In this document: positions 20,825 through 30,600 of the stretch, piece after piece | Layout: the number at the start of each line of letters is the position of its first letter | Position numbering within the stretch: the stretch's first letter is position 1 | Source of the DNA: Natrinema gelatinilyticum | GTDB lineage: Archaea > Halobacteriota > Halobacteria > Halobacteriales > Natrialbaceae | NCBI RefSeq assembly: GCF_024266705.1 | Contig: NZ_CP100756.1 | Location: 930,001 to 994,000, forward strand | DNA length: 64,000 bases | Direction: 5' to 3' | The notes under the pieces: model-generated | Database searches by the model: none | What the model saw: only the letters and a program-made list of their open reading frames with translations | What the model was told of the DNA's origin: nothing | Program-made: the position numbers and the translations under genes

Positions 20825-20960
20825 CGTGTCTCACCTCCAGCATCTCAGTACGGCTGTATCGAACAAAAAGATGACGGTAAACGAGAGCCACAGAACGAAC
20901 GTGAGGTGTTCTACACGTTTCTCGAGCGGCCTCAGTCGTTCTGGCTACTCGGGCCGAACG

Positions 20961-21740
20961 TTATTCGGCCGGCTGTTCTGGACGTTCCCGTTCGCCCGGT
21001 TCGCGGGTGATCTCGAGGAAGGCGTCCTCGAGGCTACGCGCGTCGCCTGTCTCGGCGCGAGTCTTGAGCGTCTCGGGGTCGCCCTCGGCGACGAGCCTCC
21101 CGTCGTGCAACACGCCAATCACGTCGGCCAGTTCGTCGACGACGGGGAGAATGTGTGTCGAGAGGAAGATCGTCATCTCCCGATCGGCGAGGTCTGCGAT
21201 CGTGTCCCGCATGGTTCGGGCGGCGCGGGGATCGAGGCCGCTCGTGGGCTCGTCGAGGAAGGCGACGTCGGGTTCGTGCAACACTGCCTGGACGACGCCG
21301 ACCTTCTGGCGCATCCCCTTTGAATAATCTTCGATGCGTTTGTTCGCGTCCGCCAGGAGGTCGAACCGCTCGAGCATCGACTCGATGCGTGCCGCCGCCT
21401 TCTCGTCCGGGATGTCTCGCAGTCCGGCCGCGTACTCGAGTTGTTCACGGCCGGTGAGTTCGTCGTAGACGGGCGGTTCTTCGGGAAGGTAGCCGATGTG
21501 CCGGGTGACGGATTCACGGTCCGTGATCGGGTGGCCAGCGACGCGAGCAGTCCCAGACGTCGGTTTCGTCAATGTCGTCAGTATCCGCATCGTGGTCGTC
21601 TTTCCCGCACCGTTTGGTCCGAGAAACCCGTAGACAGAGCCTCGCTCGACGTCCGTGGTCAGATCCGAGACGGCAATCGTCTCGCCATAACGCTTGGTCA
21701 ATCCGTCGGTTTCGATGGCGAGGGTATCGACAGGGGCCAT
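20961..21740 (-). CDS. ABC transporter ATP-binding protein
   Basis: A 259-residue ATPase: Walker A FLGPNGAGKTTTM, Q-loop GYLPEEPPVYDELTG, degenerate signature YSKGMRQKVGVVQ, Walker B VAFLDEPTSGLD and H-loop LSTHIL. It belongs to the ABC-2 exporter type (DRI/NatA-like). The permease is most likely the divergent gene starting at 22095. The two share the 354-bp intergenic region 21741-22094. The substrate is unknown. Confidence 0.92.
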   Translation of the reverse strand: MAPVDTLAIETDGLTKRYGETIAVSDLTTDVERGSVYGFLGPNGAGKTTTMRILTTLTKPTSGTARVAGHPITDRESVTRHIGYLPEEPPVYDELTGREQLEYAAGLRDIPDEKAAARIESMLERFDLLADANKRIEDYSKGMRQKVGVVQAVLHEPDVAFLDEPTSGLDPRAARTMRDTIADLADREMTIFLSTHILPVVDELADVIGVLHDGRLVAEGDPETLKTRAETGDARSLEDAFLEITREPGERERPEQPAE

Positions 21741-22094
21741 ACGGGTCCCTTCGTTCGGGTGTAGTTAAAGATATGTCATATGGGGCGATGGCGGGAACAC
21801 GTTCTGCCACGTCGCCTCGTACGATCAGCGGATCGCCCGATCGGATTCGTCGACCTGCGCCAGATACGCGGCGAATGCCCGATCCGATCGGTTTCAGGGC
21901 GGGGTCCTGCGTGTTCGATTATTTTTGTACGGGTCACCGGCGGGACCGAGACCGAATCGCGTTCCGAGAACGACTCCCGCCCACAAATAGCGTGACAGAA
22001 ATCCAAACAATTTACTGGGCATACGACTCGAATGTACTGTACCTATGAGATCCACGGTTCCCCGCAATTTGCACTCGAAGCGAGGTGGACGGTG

Positions 22095-23753
22095 ATGGTA
22101 CACGCCACCGCCTCGATCACCAGAACGGAACTCCGACGCACGATTCGGGCAGTGGCCGGTAATCGGACGAAACTACTCCTGATGGTCGCGGTCGCCGTGT
22201 TCATGCTCGGGCCGGTCACGGCCATCGGACTACTCTTTCTCCCCCGATTGGGAGAGGCGGCAGCGAACGGGATCACGGCGGACACCGCTGGGACGGTGAC
22301 CAATGTCGTCACTGGCGGCACAGCCGTCATCTGGCTCTTTCTGGTCATCATGACGGCCATGCGGACGGTCACGACGGTCGCCGACGTCGACGAGCCGGCG
22401 TTCCTTCTGCTGTCGACGACTGTCCGAAACGCCGTCGTCGGTGTCATCGCGACGGAACTGATGCTCTTTGCGATTTGGGTTCTTCCGGTGACGGTTCTCT
22501 TCGCGTCAGCGTTCGCGTACGGCGCGGGAACGGCGCTTCCGGTAATCGTCGCGACCGTCCTGATCGGTCTCGTTCTGGTTACGGCCGTCCCCGTCGGTTT
22601 CGTCGTCGGAATCTGGATCCGCCACCTCATCACCGTCTACGAACCAGTCGCCCGGTACCGCACCCTGCTGTTTGCCGTGTTCTGGCTCGTTTATTTCGGC
22701 GTAATCGCGACCGGCGGGTTCAATACCGTACTCCAGACGCTGTTTACCACGTTGCAATCGAGCCCGCTAGGCTGGCCCGGCCACGTGCTGTTGCTCGGTA
22801 TCCCCGGCGTCGAGCCGTCGGCGATGGGACTCGGAGGTGCGACCGTCGGCACTGTGGTCGTCGTCGGACTCGCAGTCGCCGTCGCAGTCCCGTCTGCACG
22901 GATCCACTGGTTCTCCGATCCGGCACGAACTGAGGATGAGGAAGTCGAAGCGGAACCATCGTCCGACCGACTCGCCGGACTCCTTTCGGGTGCCGTCTCG
23001 AGCCCCGTCCGGACGGTCACGGTGACGGCGATACGCCGAACGAAACGAGCACCGATTCGACTGGCGTACGCCGCCTACCCGCTGTTCGGCGCCATCGGCT
23101 TCGCACAGCAAATCATCGAGAGCGGCACGATTCCCTCGTTCATGGCTGTCGCGTTCTGTCTGTACGTGATCTGGGCCGCCGGTGTCCTGTTCACGCTCAA
23201 CCCGCTGGGCGACCTGGGACCCGCCCTCCCCGCCGTCGTAACCTCGACGCTCACCGGCCGACAGGCCATTCGCGGTCGCATGCTCGCCGGTTCGCTCGTC
23301 AGCGTCCCGCTCGCACTCGTCGTCTCGATCGCGTTCGGCGTCGTGAGTCCACTCTCGCTCGAGCAGACCGCAGCGCTCGTCGTCGGGACCACCGCTGGCG
23401 CGGTCGCAACGCCGGCGCTCGCATCGGGTATCGGCACCGCGTTCCCTCGCTTTGGCAGCGTCAAGGTCACCAACAACCGCGAAGCGGTAATGCCGAGCAA
23501 GACGGCATTCCTCGTATACACGCTCGGGATCTTACTCCCCGCAGTCGCAGGCCTGGTGCTCTACCTCGAAGCTCCCGAACTAATCGCCGGATTGCTCTCG
23601 TCGCTGTCGGCCCTGACACCGCTCTCCGAGGTCGTGGTTCCCGCCCGCGCGATCACGGTCGGCGCCTGGACCGTCCTGATTGGGGGACTGATCGCGCCGT
23701 TCGTCTCCTATCGGTACGCGATCGAACGATTCGACTGGTACGCACTCGAGTGA
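22095..23753 (+). CDS. ABC-2 type transporter permease
   Basis: A 552-residue membrane protein with about 12 hydrophobic segments and a cytoplasmic acidic loop near residue 280 (ARTEDEEVEAEPSSDRL). ATG at 22095 is chosen over the open frame upstream because GAGGTGGAC, a good ribosome-binding site, lies 8-9 bases before it. It pairs with the divergent ATPase at 20961-21740. Large two-fold permeases of this kind are typical partners of NatA-like ATPases. No substrate can be inferred. Confidence 0.8.
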   Translation: MVHATASITRTELRRTIRAVAGNRTKLLLMVAVAVFMLGPVTAIGLLFLPRLGEAAANGITADTAGTVTNVVTGGTAVIWLFLVIMTAMRTVTTVADVDEPAFLLLSTTVRNAVVGVIATELMLFAIWVLPVTVLFASAFAYGAGTALPVIVATVLIGLVLVTAVPVGFVVGIWIRHLITVYEPVARYRTLLFAVFWLVYFGVIATGGFNTVLQTLFTTLQSSPLGWPGHVLLLGIPGVEPSAMGLGGATVGTVVVVGLAVAVAVPSARIHWFSDPARTEDEEVEAEPSSDRLAGLLSGAVSSPVRTVTVTAIRRTKRAPIRLAYAAYPLFGAIGFAQQIIESGTIPSFMAVAFCLYVIWAAGVLFTLNPLGDLGPALPAVVTSTLTGRQAIRGRMLAGSLVSVPLALVVSIAFGVVSPLSLEQTAALVVGTTAGAVATPALASGIGTAFPRFGSVKVTNNREAVMPSKTAFLVYTLGILLPAVAGLVLYLEAPELIAGLLSSLSALTPLSEVVVPARAITVGAWTVLIGGLIAPFVSYRYAIERFDWYALE

Positions 23754-23801
23754 CCCGCCGTTCGGCCCGGGCCGGTCGCAGCGAGCGTGCGATTCGGGCG
23801 C

Positions 23802-24944
23802 TCAGATCCACTCCCCGTCGACGTGGCGCTCGACCGACAGCGGTTCGTCGTCGGCGATCTGGATCGAGAGCATCGTGGTCGTGTTTTCCGTCGAATTTGT
23901 GCTGTTGCCGCCGGTGATGGTCGTGTTACCGTCATCGACGTCACTGTCAGTTTCGCCGACGGATCGCTCGAGGATCGTTCCGCCGTCGCCGACGGCGACG
24001 TCGTACGTCGACCCCTTCGCGACGCCGTCCAGTTTCGTTTCGACCGGGGTTTCGTACTGCTGCCACTGGCCCACCGACTGGCGCTTGTAGACTGCACCGC
24101 CGTCACCGGCCGCGAGGCCGTCGGTCTCGACACGGTCGACGGCCCGGATCGCCCGGCGCTTGTCGTCGACGACGTGAGGCGTCCAGCGAAAGCCATCGTA
24201 GCGGTAGATGATTCCGGCGCCGGCGGCAACGTTCACGTCCGTTTTGCCCCGACTCGCGAGGTCGTAGAACGCACCGCCTGCGAAGTCGATACCGATCTGC
24301 GACCACGTGCTTCCGCCGTCGAACGTCTCCGCGACCAACTGGCTCGTGCTGCAGACGTGACCTGCCTCTCGAGTGGTGAAGTCGACCGCCGGGATAGTCG
24401 ACCCGCCGCCGGGTTTGATCACCGTCTCGTATTTCATCGCCCCACTGTCCTGTCGAACGCCGACTAGCAGTTCGCCGGAACCGTTGACGAAGTAGACCTG
24501 CTCGTTCTCGCCGGCGGTTCCCCGGACTGCGCAGTCCTCCCAGGTGCTCGTTTTTCCCTTCGGCGCGGAGTAGTTCGTCAGCGTCCGCGTTTCGACGTTG
24601 TACTCGCCGATGACGCCGCTTCCGCCGACGAACCAGACCGCTTTCCCGTCGTCGGTCGCGTCGATTCCGGTCAGGCGACGGCTTCGAGCCTGCGGACCGT
24701 AGGCGACGACTTTCTGCCAGCCGTTCTCCCGTCGAGCGAGGACGTTCCCGTCGGCACCGGCCGCGAACGGGCCCGTGGCGGCATCGACGGCATCGTTAAG
24801 TGCCTTTCCGGTCGGCGACTCGGCCCGTTGCCACTCGGAATCGGTCGATTGTGCGACCGCCGCGGCCGAACCGATCGTGAGAACACCGGCGGTCGTCGAT
24901 GCTGTCGTGAGTCGAAGCACGTCACGTCTGGTCTGTTCGGACAT
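23802..24944 (-). CDS. Tat-exported beta-propeller-like protein (YCF48/BNR-type repeats)
   Basis: A 380-residue exported protein. The signal is twin-arginine (RRDVLRLTTASTTAG with Ala-rich cleavage region AAAVAQ). Repeats of the form AAGADGNVLARR, GGSGVIGEYN, AAGAGIIYRYDG, AAGDGGAVYKR and AVGDGGTILER alternate with Trp-containing strands (WQKVVAYG, WSQIG, WTPHVVDDKR). This is the pattern of a YCF48-like/BNR propeller of about 6-7 blades. A Thr/Asn-rich linker (~330-355) precedes a short C-terminal strand region. Function unknown, possibly binding at the cell surface. Confidence 0.75.
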   Translation of the reverse strand: MSEQTRRDVLRLTTASTTAGVLTIGSAAAVAQSTDSEWQRAESPTGKALNDAVDAATGPFAAGADGNVLARRENGWQKVVAYGPQARSRRLTGIDATDDGKAVWFVGGSGVIGEYNVETRTLTNYSAPKGKTSTWEDCAVRGTAGENEQVYFVNGSGELLVGVRQDSGAMKYETVIKPGGGSTIPAVDFTTREAGHVCSTSQLVAETFDGGSTWSQIGIDFAGGAFYDLASRGKTDVNVAAGAGIIYRYDGFRWTPHVVDDKRRAIRAVDRVETDGLAAGDGGAVYKRQSVGQWQQYETPVETKLDGVAKGSTYDVAVGDGGTILERSVGETDSDVDDGNTTITGGNSTNSTENTTTMLSIQIADDEPLSVERHVDGEWI

Positions 24945-24982
24945 TGATCGCGGCCCGGGGTAGCGCTCGAGCGTCTATAAAA

Positions 24983-25291
24983 CTACAAGATATTGTAGAT
25001 GGTTATACTCGGAGCAGTGGATGGTCTCAGATCGCCTCCGTACGAAGCGCGGCCGGTTTCTCCCGAGTTGGATAGTCCGAGAAAGGAGAACTCGTCAGCT
25101 GGCATCGTGCTATCACTCAAAGCCACGGACGCGTTCGCCGAGACGATACCGTCAACCCCGGCATTCCAGTGGAGTAGTAAGACGTCTGCTGCCACTGTAG
25201 CGGCAACGCAAACGACAGAAATAACAGTATGACAGTCATCGCAGACCGGAGCTGACAAATTCCGGTGAGAAACGTCAGGCAAAGACAACAC
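24983..25291 (-). CDS. Doubtful small ORF at the edge of the AT-rich island
   Basis: A 102-codon frame with a hydrophobic stretch (VISVVCVAATVAADVLLL) overlaps the end of the Yip1-like gene by 17 bases. An overlapping second frame (39 codons, MTVILLFLSFALPLQWQQT) looks like a signal peptide, and a plus-strand frame also exists. None has convincing codon bias. Listed so that this 300-base stretch is not left blank. It may contain no functional gene. Confidence 0.2.
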   Translation of the reverse strand: MLSLPDVSHRNLSAPVCDDCHTVISVVCVAATVAADVLLLHWNAGVDGIVSANASVALSDSTMPADEFSFLGLSNSGETGRASYGGDLRPSTAPSITIYNIL

Positions 25292-25844
25292 CGTATAGCT
25301 CGTACAAATTATAGGCTAATGTAAGCAAAGTCGGTAAACTGACTGTCACTATCGCTTCCCTAATAGTCAAGCTTCTTGAATACTTGACCGCGAGCGTCCA
25401 AATTGCTGCTTGCCAAACGAGAAGTGGGATCCGAAGCACGGAACTAAACAGAATTGGTGTCCTAGATTCCAAACCTCGAATAAAGTTATCGAGTTGTGCA
25501 GGGTCCTGTGGAACGGTTATACCTTGCAGGGTATACTGGAGCATGAGGGCTGCAAAGAGGCCGTTCACAACCAAAGGGAAGAATCCCCATCCGGTAAGCA
25601 AAAACACCGTTCGAAAATCGCCCTCGCCATCAAAGTACACCGATATCGTATGGAAAGCCCCAGCATAGATGAACCAGAGTACAAAAATCCCGGCTGTTGA
25701 TCCGATGACACCAAGCAGCGTGATCACCGTAGCAAACATCTGATTCTCTGATGGAAGTGTCTGCGTCAGCTTGGGAAGCAACAGAACTGTGGCCATGTTT
25801 AGCAGTATGCCAGTGAGAAGTACCGTTAGCACTGGTGGTAGCAA
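25275..25844 (-). CDS. Yip1-like membrane protein with an unclear start
   Basis: A 189-residue multi-pass protein (five hydrophobic segments; WFIYAGAFHTISVYFDGEGDFRTV fragment and TGWGFFPLVVNGLFAALML) resembling haloarchaeal Yip1-family proteins. The only start in the frame is TTG at 25844. Upstream codons still read like the family N-terminus (NLIFDPQRFFDQESRDPRL) back to a TAG near 25917, without any ATG or GTG. The gene either uses a rare start or has lost its first codons. It sits divergent to the bacteriocin-like genes across a very AT-rich promoter region. Confidence 0.6.
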   Translation of the reverse strand: MLPPVLTVLLTGILLNMATVLLLPKLTQTLPSENQMFATVITLLGVIGSTAGIFVLWFIYAGAFHTISVYFDGEGDFRTVFLLTGWGFFPLVVNGLFAALMLQYTLQGITVPQDPAQLDNFIRGLESRTPILFSSVLRIPLLVWQAAIWTLAVKYSRSLTIREAIVTVSLPTLLTLAYNLYELYGVVFA

Positions 25845-25899
25845 TCTCGGGTCTCTCGACTCTTGATCGAAAAACCGCTGGGGATCAAAGATAAGATTC

Positions 25900-26016
25900 C
25901 TATTTATCTACGTAAAATAAATTATTAATATAATAGATATAAATAGATAACTAATGAATTTACACCAAGGTTTTATTATATAAAAGAGTTATATTTTTAT
26001 TTGGAGTTATTGGAAA
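25900..26016 (+). promoter_or_regulatory. AT-rich promoter region and ribosome-binding site of the bacteriocin-like operon
   Basis: About 115 bases of extreme AT content in an otherwise GC-rich genome. A TATA-like run TTATTATATAAAAG lies at about 25973-25986. GGAG at 26003-26006 is 10 bases before the ATG at 26017. The region also separates the operon from the minus-strand Yip1-like gene, so it may hold promoters in both directions. Confidence 0.55.
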
Positions 26017-26304
26017 ATGCACGTCTTCAATAACACATCCGCTGTCTCCGAGGATAGAACAGTTGCAGCGATGACGGCGATGGCAGTTATCGGCGTAGCT
26101 GTCAGCATGGCATTCGGAGGCGCTACTAGCGCTCTCTTAGAAGTAACGTACTATGCCACCAATAGCGGGGCAGCAGCAGGCGGCGCGTCTGCTGGTACGG
26201 GCGCAGTTGTCGGAGCAGGAATCGGTGCCTCGTCTCTAAGTGGTCTTGCACTCGCCGGAGCAGTCACCGGTGGTGCAGGGCTCGTAGTCGGCGCTGGTGT
26301 ATAA
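26017..26304 (+). CDS. Gly/Ala-rich hydrophobic peptide precursor, candidate circular-bacteriocin-like halocin
   Basis: A 95-residue protein with a short polar N-terminus (MHVFNNTSAVSEDRTV), a hydrophobic helix (AAMTAMAVIGVAVSMAFGG), then a long neutral stretch almost entirely of Gly, Ala, Val, Ser and Leu up to the end GGAGLVVGAGV. There is almost no charge after residue 15, which is exceptional in a haloarchaeon. It is followed by a small membrane protein and a SpoIIM/DUF95-type gene. DUF95 proteins are the hallmark partners of circular bacteriocins (AS-48 and relatives). Inference: this is the peptide precursor. The cleavage or circularisation site is not identifiable. Confidence 0.5.
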   Translation: MHVFNNTSAVSEDRTVAAMTAMAVIGVAVSMAFGGATSALLEVTYYATNSGAAAGGASAGTGAVVGAGIGASSLSGLALAGAVTGGAGLVVGAGV

Positions 26305-26327
26305 GTACTCGAAGGAGAAATCACTGT

Positions 26328-26522
26328 ATGAGTATAAACAGCGAAAACGTCGAACGCCACACTGCAAGCGTTGTCATATTGGCCGGGTCATTAGCGACAG
26401 CGGCAATCTATCTACTGTCTGACTACGTTACAATAGAGCAGACGGTACTCGTCGCTTCAACCCCAGTGATTGTGGCCGCGTTCGTTGCTGTGGCTTCGAT
26501 ACTGTATTGGCAGTCGGAGTAG
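26328..26522 (+). CDS. Small two-helix membrane protein, candidate immunity protein
   Basis: A 64-residue protein with two transmembrane helices (ASVVILAGSLATAAIYLL and TVLVASTPVIVAAFVAVASI). It starts 23 bases after the peptide gene, and its stop (26520-26522) is 2 bases before the GTG of the DUF95 gene. Size, topology and position match immunity proteins of circular bacteriocin operons. Sequence alone cannot prove this. Confidence 0.55.
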   Translation: MSINSENVERHTASVVILAGSLATAAIYLLSDYVTIEQTVLVASTPVIVAAFVAVASILYWQSE

Positions 26523-26524
26523 CA

Positions 26525-27525
26525 GTGATACGGACAAGAAGACCCGATCCTCCGCTTACCGCATCGATTATCCTCTTTTTTGCCGGAGTGGCTGTAGGTC
26601 TCTTAATGCAGAGTCCGGTTATACCGGTCGATTCTCCCACAGGAGGCGAGCGTTCGATCTGGTTTTTCTTCTCGAGAAACGCTGTGGTAGCTACTCTTCT
26701 TTATTTCGGTACATTAATTTTTGGAATCATTACTTCGAGTACACTATTGTACAACGGTTTTGTCGTTGGATACGCACTTAGCGGGAGTGAGAACGTTCTG
26801 TATTCCATCGTTCTCATAGTACCACACGCTATCGTTGAATTGCCAGCGTTTTGGATTGCGGGCGCAGCAGGTCTACGCGTACCATTCGAAGTGAACTACC
26901 CTGCCCTACCGCGCTCGGGCTTACCCAGCCCTCGCTTGTTACGGACAGGGCTTCCTGCTTCGGTGTCGGAACGTGCAGGGAACGTCCCCACAGCGTCCAC
27001 AAGACGCGGAGCGTCTCGTGCGGCCCGGCAGAACGCTGTTGGCGTTCTGCGGACGGTTCCAGACTCCACAGGCGGCTTCCCTTGACAGGTGGTTCCGAGT
27101 GTCCCACTCCTACCGGTTCGACACTCGGCCACAACCGACGATGCACGCTTGTTGTCGCGTGTGAACACCGCCGAAGGCGTGGTGAGTATCTTATTACCAC
27201 CTTCAACCGAAGTATAATAAAAGTGCCGATTCACACGAAACCAAGACGTGCGGGCGTTGTATCCCCTCCCTGCTCGCTTCGCTCGCTGAGGATAGCGCGG
27301 GACCGTCGGTCCCGCTGACCATGCGAACGGCGTCACCGTGAGCAGAAGGGGGCTTAGCGCCCTCAATTACAGCTAATTCGGTACTTTTCAGGTCGTCAAG
27401 AGAGAGTAGTTAGGAAGTCTTCCGTGAAGCGGAGTGGCCGTCAGTTCGCATTCGCGATCGTGTTGCTCGGTGTTGCAGCGTGGATAGAAGCAGCAGTCAC
27501 ACCGATGGTCGCTACAGCGTTCTAG
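26525..27525 (+). pseudogene. SpoIIM/DUF95-family membrane protein gene interrupted by a 485-bp element
   Basis: The 5' part (26525-26890) encodes about 122 residues with FFSRNAVVATLLYFGTLIFG and PHAIVELPAFWIAGAAGLRV, typical of the SpoIIM (DUF95) family. At 26891 the mobile element begins and the frame runs into it. The 3' part resumes after 27375: from ATT at 27376 the frame reads IRYFSGRQERVV and ends with FAFAIVLLGVAAWIEAAVTP, stop at 27523-27525. Removing exactly 485 bases restores one continuous frame of about 172 codons. Start GTG 26525 is favoured because it is 2 bases after the upstream stop. In bacteria such proteins function in circular bacteriocin secretion or immunity. Confidence 0.7.
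26891..27375 (-). mobile_element. 485-bp non-autonomous TnpB-derived element, copy 1
   Basis: Oriented on the minus strand, it begins TAGCTG (27375 end), contains CTAAGCCCCC and GAGGGGATACA boxes shared with the left end of the TnpB element at 40925, and ends with GGGTAGTTCAC at 26891, identical to that element's right end. The last third reads in frame as a degraded TnpB C-terminus (GSPV then K, ending ERGRAG-stop, compare GSPALKE ending TSRAG-stop). No transposase is encoded, so it must move in trans. It disrupts the SpoIIM/DUF95 gene. Confidence 0.85.
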
Positions 27526-27693
27526 CGAGCTACAGTATACCCCATTCCGCTAGTCACCGCATATATCGGGCTCAAGCGGTCGAATTCCTCACTTTATCGC
27601 TCGCCATTACGAACGTGCGTAAATTTCCTGTGACGATGGGCAGCCGGACGATCGAACCGTGTTACAGATCAGTTGCGCTTCGCTCGAGTCAGC

Positions 27694-30600
27694 TTACTCC
27701 GACGTGCCCCACTCGGCCGCCCCCTTCGGGCGGTCGGTGACGGCGGCGACCTCGAGCGTCCCGTCGAAGCTGTCGAGCGCCTCGACGTAGGCCTCGGCGC
27801 TGGCTTCGGTCGACAGGTAGGGGATCTCTTCTTCGACCGCCATCTCGAGGGAGTCGCGGTCCCGGCTGACGACGAAGTCGATCTCGCCCTCGCGAATCGC
27901 CTGTGGCACGTCGTCGAAGTCGGTCACGTCGAAGTGGTTCTCGAAGCCGTCCACGTCGAGGTCGACGACCGCCGTCCCCTCGCTGACGGCATTTCCAGCG
28001 GCCTGCTGGGCCTTCCAGTAGGCGGTGCCGAACTCGCTTGCCGTTCCCATCACTTCGCCCGTCGACTTCATTTCCGGGCCAAGCCGCGGGTCCGACCCGG
28101 GCAAGCGGTCGAACGGGAGGACGACCTCTTTGATCGAGGTGTGGTCGGGGATCTGCTCTTCGGCCTCGAGGCTCGTGAGCGTCTCGCCAGCCATGACCTT
28201 GGCCGCAAGTTTAGCGATCGGGACGCCGGTCGCCTTCGAGACGAACGGGACGGTGCGCGAAGAGCGTGGGTTCGCTTCGAGAACGTAGACTTCGCCGTCA
28301 CGGACCGCCAGCTGGACGTTCAACAGCCCCTTCGTTTTCAGCGCTTCCGCGATGTCCTCGGTGACTTCGCGGACGCGTTCGAGCGTGTCCGCATCGAGCG
28401 AGCGCGGCGGGATCATGCAGGCTGAGTCGCCGGAGTGGACGCCCGCGGTCTCGATGTGTTCCATGATGCCGCCGATCAACACGTTGCGGCCGTCGGCGAC
28501 GGCGTCGACGTCGAGTTCGACCGCGTTCTCGAGGAAGTCGTCGACGAGAATCGGTTTCTCGGGACTGACGCGGACGGCCTCTTCGATGTAGGTCTCGAGT
28601 TCGTCGTCGTCGTAGACCACGTCCATCGCACGGCCGCCCAGAACGTAGGAGGGACGCACGAGGACCGGATACCCGATGTCGTGGGCGAGGTCGAGGGCCT
28701 CCTCCTTGGAGAAGGCCGTGCCGCCTTCGGGCTGGGCGATGCCGAGTTCGTCCATCAGCGCGTTGAAGCGGTCGCGGTCCTCCGCTAAGTCCATCGCTTC
28801 GACGCTCGTCCCCATGACCTCGCAGTCGAGGCCGCGACGCTCGAGTTCGTTCTCGAGCGGTTCACCGATGTTGACCGACGTTTGGCCGCCGAACTGGACC
28901 ATCACGCCGTCCGCGCCGGTCGCTTCGGCGACGTCGGCGACCTCTTCGGCGGTAATCGGCTCGAAGAAGAGGCCGTCAGAGGTGTCATAGTCCGTGGAGA
29001 CCGTTTCCGGGTTGTTGTTGACGACGTGCGCGTCGATTCCCAGTTCGCGCAGCGCGCGGACCGCGTGAACCGAACAGTAGTCGAACTCGACGCCCTGTCC
29101 GATGCGGATCGGGCCGCCGCCGACGACGATCACGCTCTCGAGATTCCGATCGACCTCGAGTTCGCCCGACGCGGCCTCACCCAGGAGCGGTCCCTTCTCG
29201 AACTCGTTCTTGCGCGAGGAGTAGTAGTATGGCGTTTCGGCCTTGAACTCGCCGGCGCAGGTGTCGACCTGTTTGTACGTGCGGCCGGGCACCTCCTGTT
29301 CGACCGTGCCGACGTCTGCACCGGCGGCCGAGGCGATCGTCGCGTTAGTGTGGCCGGTGATCGCGGCCTCGGTGAAGTCGCCCTCCTGGGCGGCGAGCGT
29401 CGAGTCGGCGATGTTCTTGTAGCGTTCGGTGTACCACTCGAAGATGCCCGTCAGCTCCTGGACCGCTTCGACGGTGTAGCCGCGGTCGAAGGCCTCGAAC
29501 ATCGCGTAGGGACGATCCGGGGACGGGCGCTCGAGATAACGCTCCTCGAGTTCGTCGTCCGAGACGTCGGCCCAATCGACGTCGGGGTCGTACTCGGAGG
29601 ATCGAAGGGCCTTGAGCAGGGATTCCTCGAACGTTCGGCCGATGGCCATCGCCTCGCCGGTCGATTTCATCGCCGTCGTCAGTTCGAAGTCGACGTCGTC
29701 GAACTTGTCCTTGGGCCACCGGGGGACTTTGGTGACGACGTAGTCAATCGCAGGTTCGAACGCCGCCGTGGTCTCGCCCGTGATCTCGTTTTCGATTTCG
29801 TGGAGGCGTTTGCCGAGTGCGACCTTCGCGGTCACGCGAGCGATCGGGTAGCCGGTCGCCTTGGACGCGAGCGCGGAGGAGCGCGAGACGCGCGGGTTGA
29901 CCTCGACGACGCGGTACTCGCCGCCCGGAGTACCGTCGTCGTGCCAGGCAAACTGGATGTTACAGCCGCCCTGAATGCCGAGTTCGCGGATGACATCGAG
30001 TGCGGCGGTGCGCATCTCTTGGTGGCCTTCGTCGGGGACGATCTGGGAGGGCGTGACGACGGTCGACTCGCCCGTGTGGATGCCCATCGGGTCGATGTTC
30101 TCCATGTTGCAGATGATGATACACGAGTCGTCGGCGTCGCGCATCACCTCGTACTCGTACTCGACCCAGCCGGCGATCGATTCGGTGATAAGGACCTCGC
30201 TGTTCCGGGAGAGACGCAGCCCTTTGCGAACGCGCTCGATGAGTTCGTCCATCTCAGAGACGACGCCAGAACCGGAGCCGCCGAGCGTGTACGTCGTCCG
30301 GGCGATTACCGGCAGGCCGCCGACCTCGTCGACGGCAGCCTGGACGCGCTCGACGAGGTCTTCTTCGGTCAGTTCGGAGACCGATTCGCCCTCGTCGAGC
30401 GCGATCGTGGTCGACTTCGGCACTGGCTGGCCGATCTTCTCCATGCGCTGGCGAAAGAGGTCGCGATCTTCCGTCGCATAGATCGTATCGAGCGGCGTTC
30501 CCATGATCTCGACGTCGTATTCGTCGAGGACGCCCTCTTCTGCGAGTTCCGCGGTGACGTTTAGTCCGGTCTGGCCACCGAGGCCGGCGATGACGCCGTC

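Noticed and set aside
26896..27366. 156-codon frame inside the 485-bp element (also at 38686 and in part at 52648)
   Set aside because: Repeated in the element copies and readable only because of the retained TnpB tail; no start signal, and copy 3 shortens it. Treated as part of the mobile element, not a gene.
28882..30564. 560-codon plus-strand frame
   Set aside because: It is the antisense of carB, which is unmistakable on the other strand; long antisense frames are expected in GC-rich haloarchaeal DNA.
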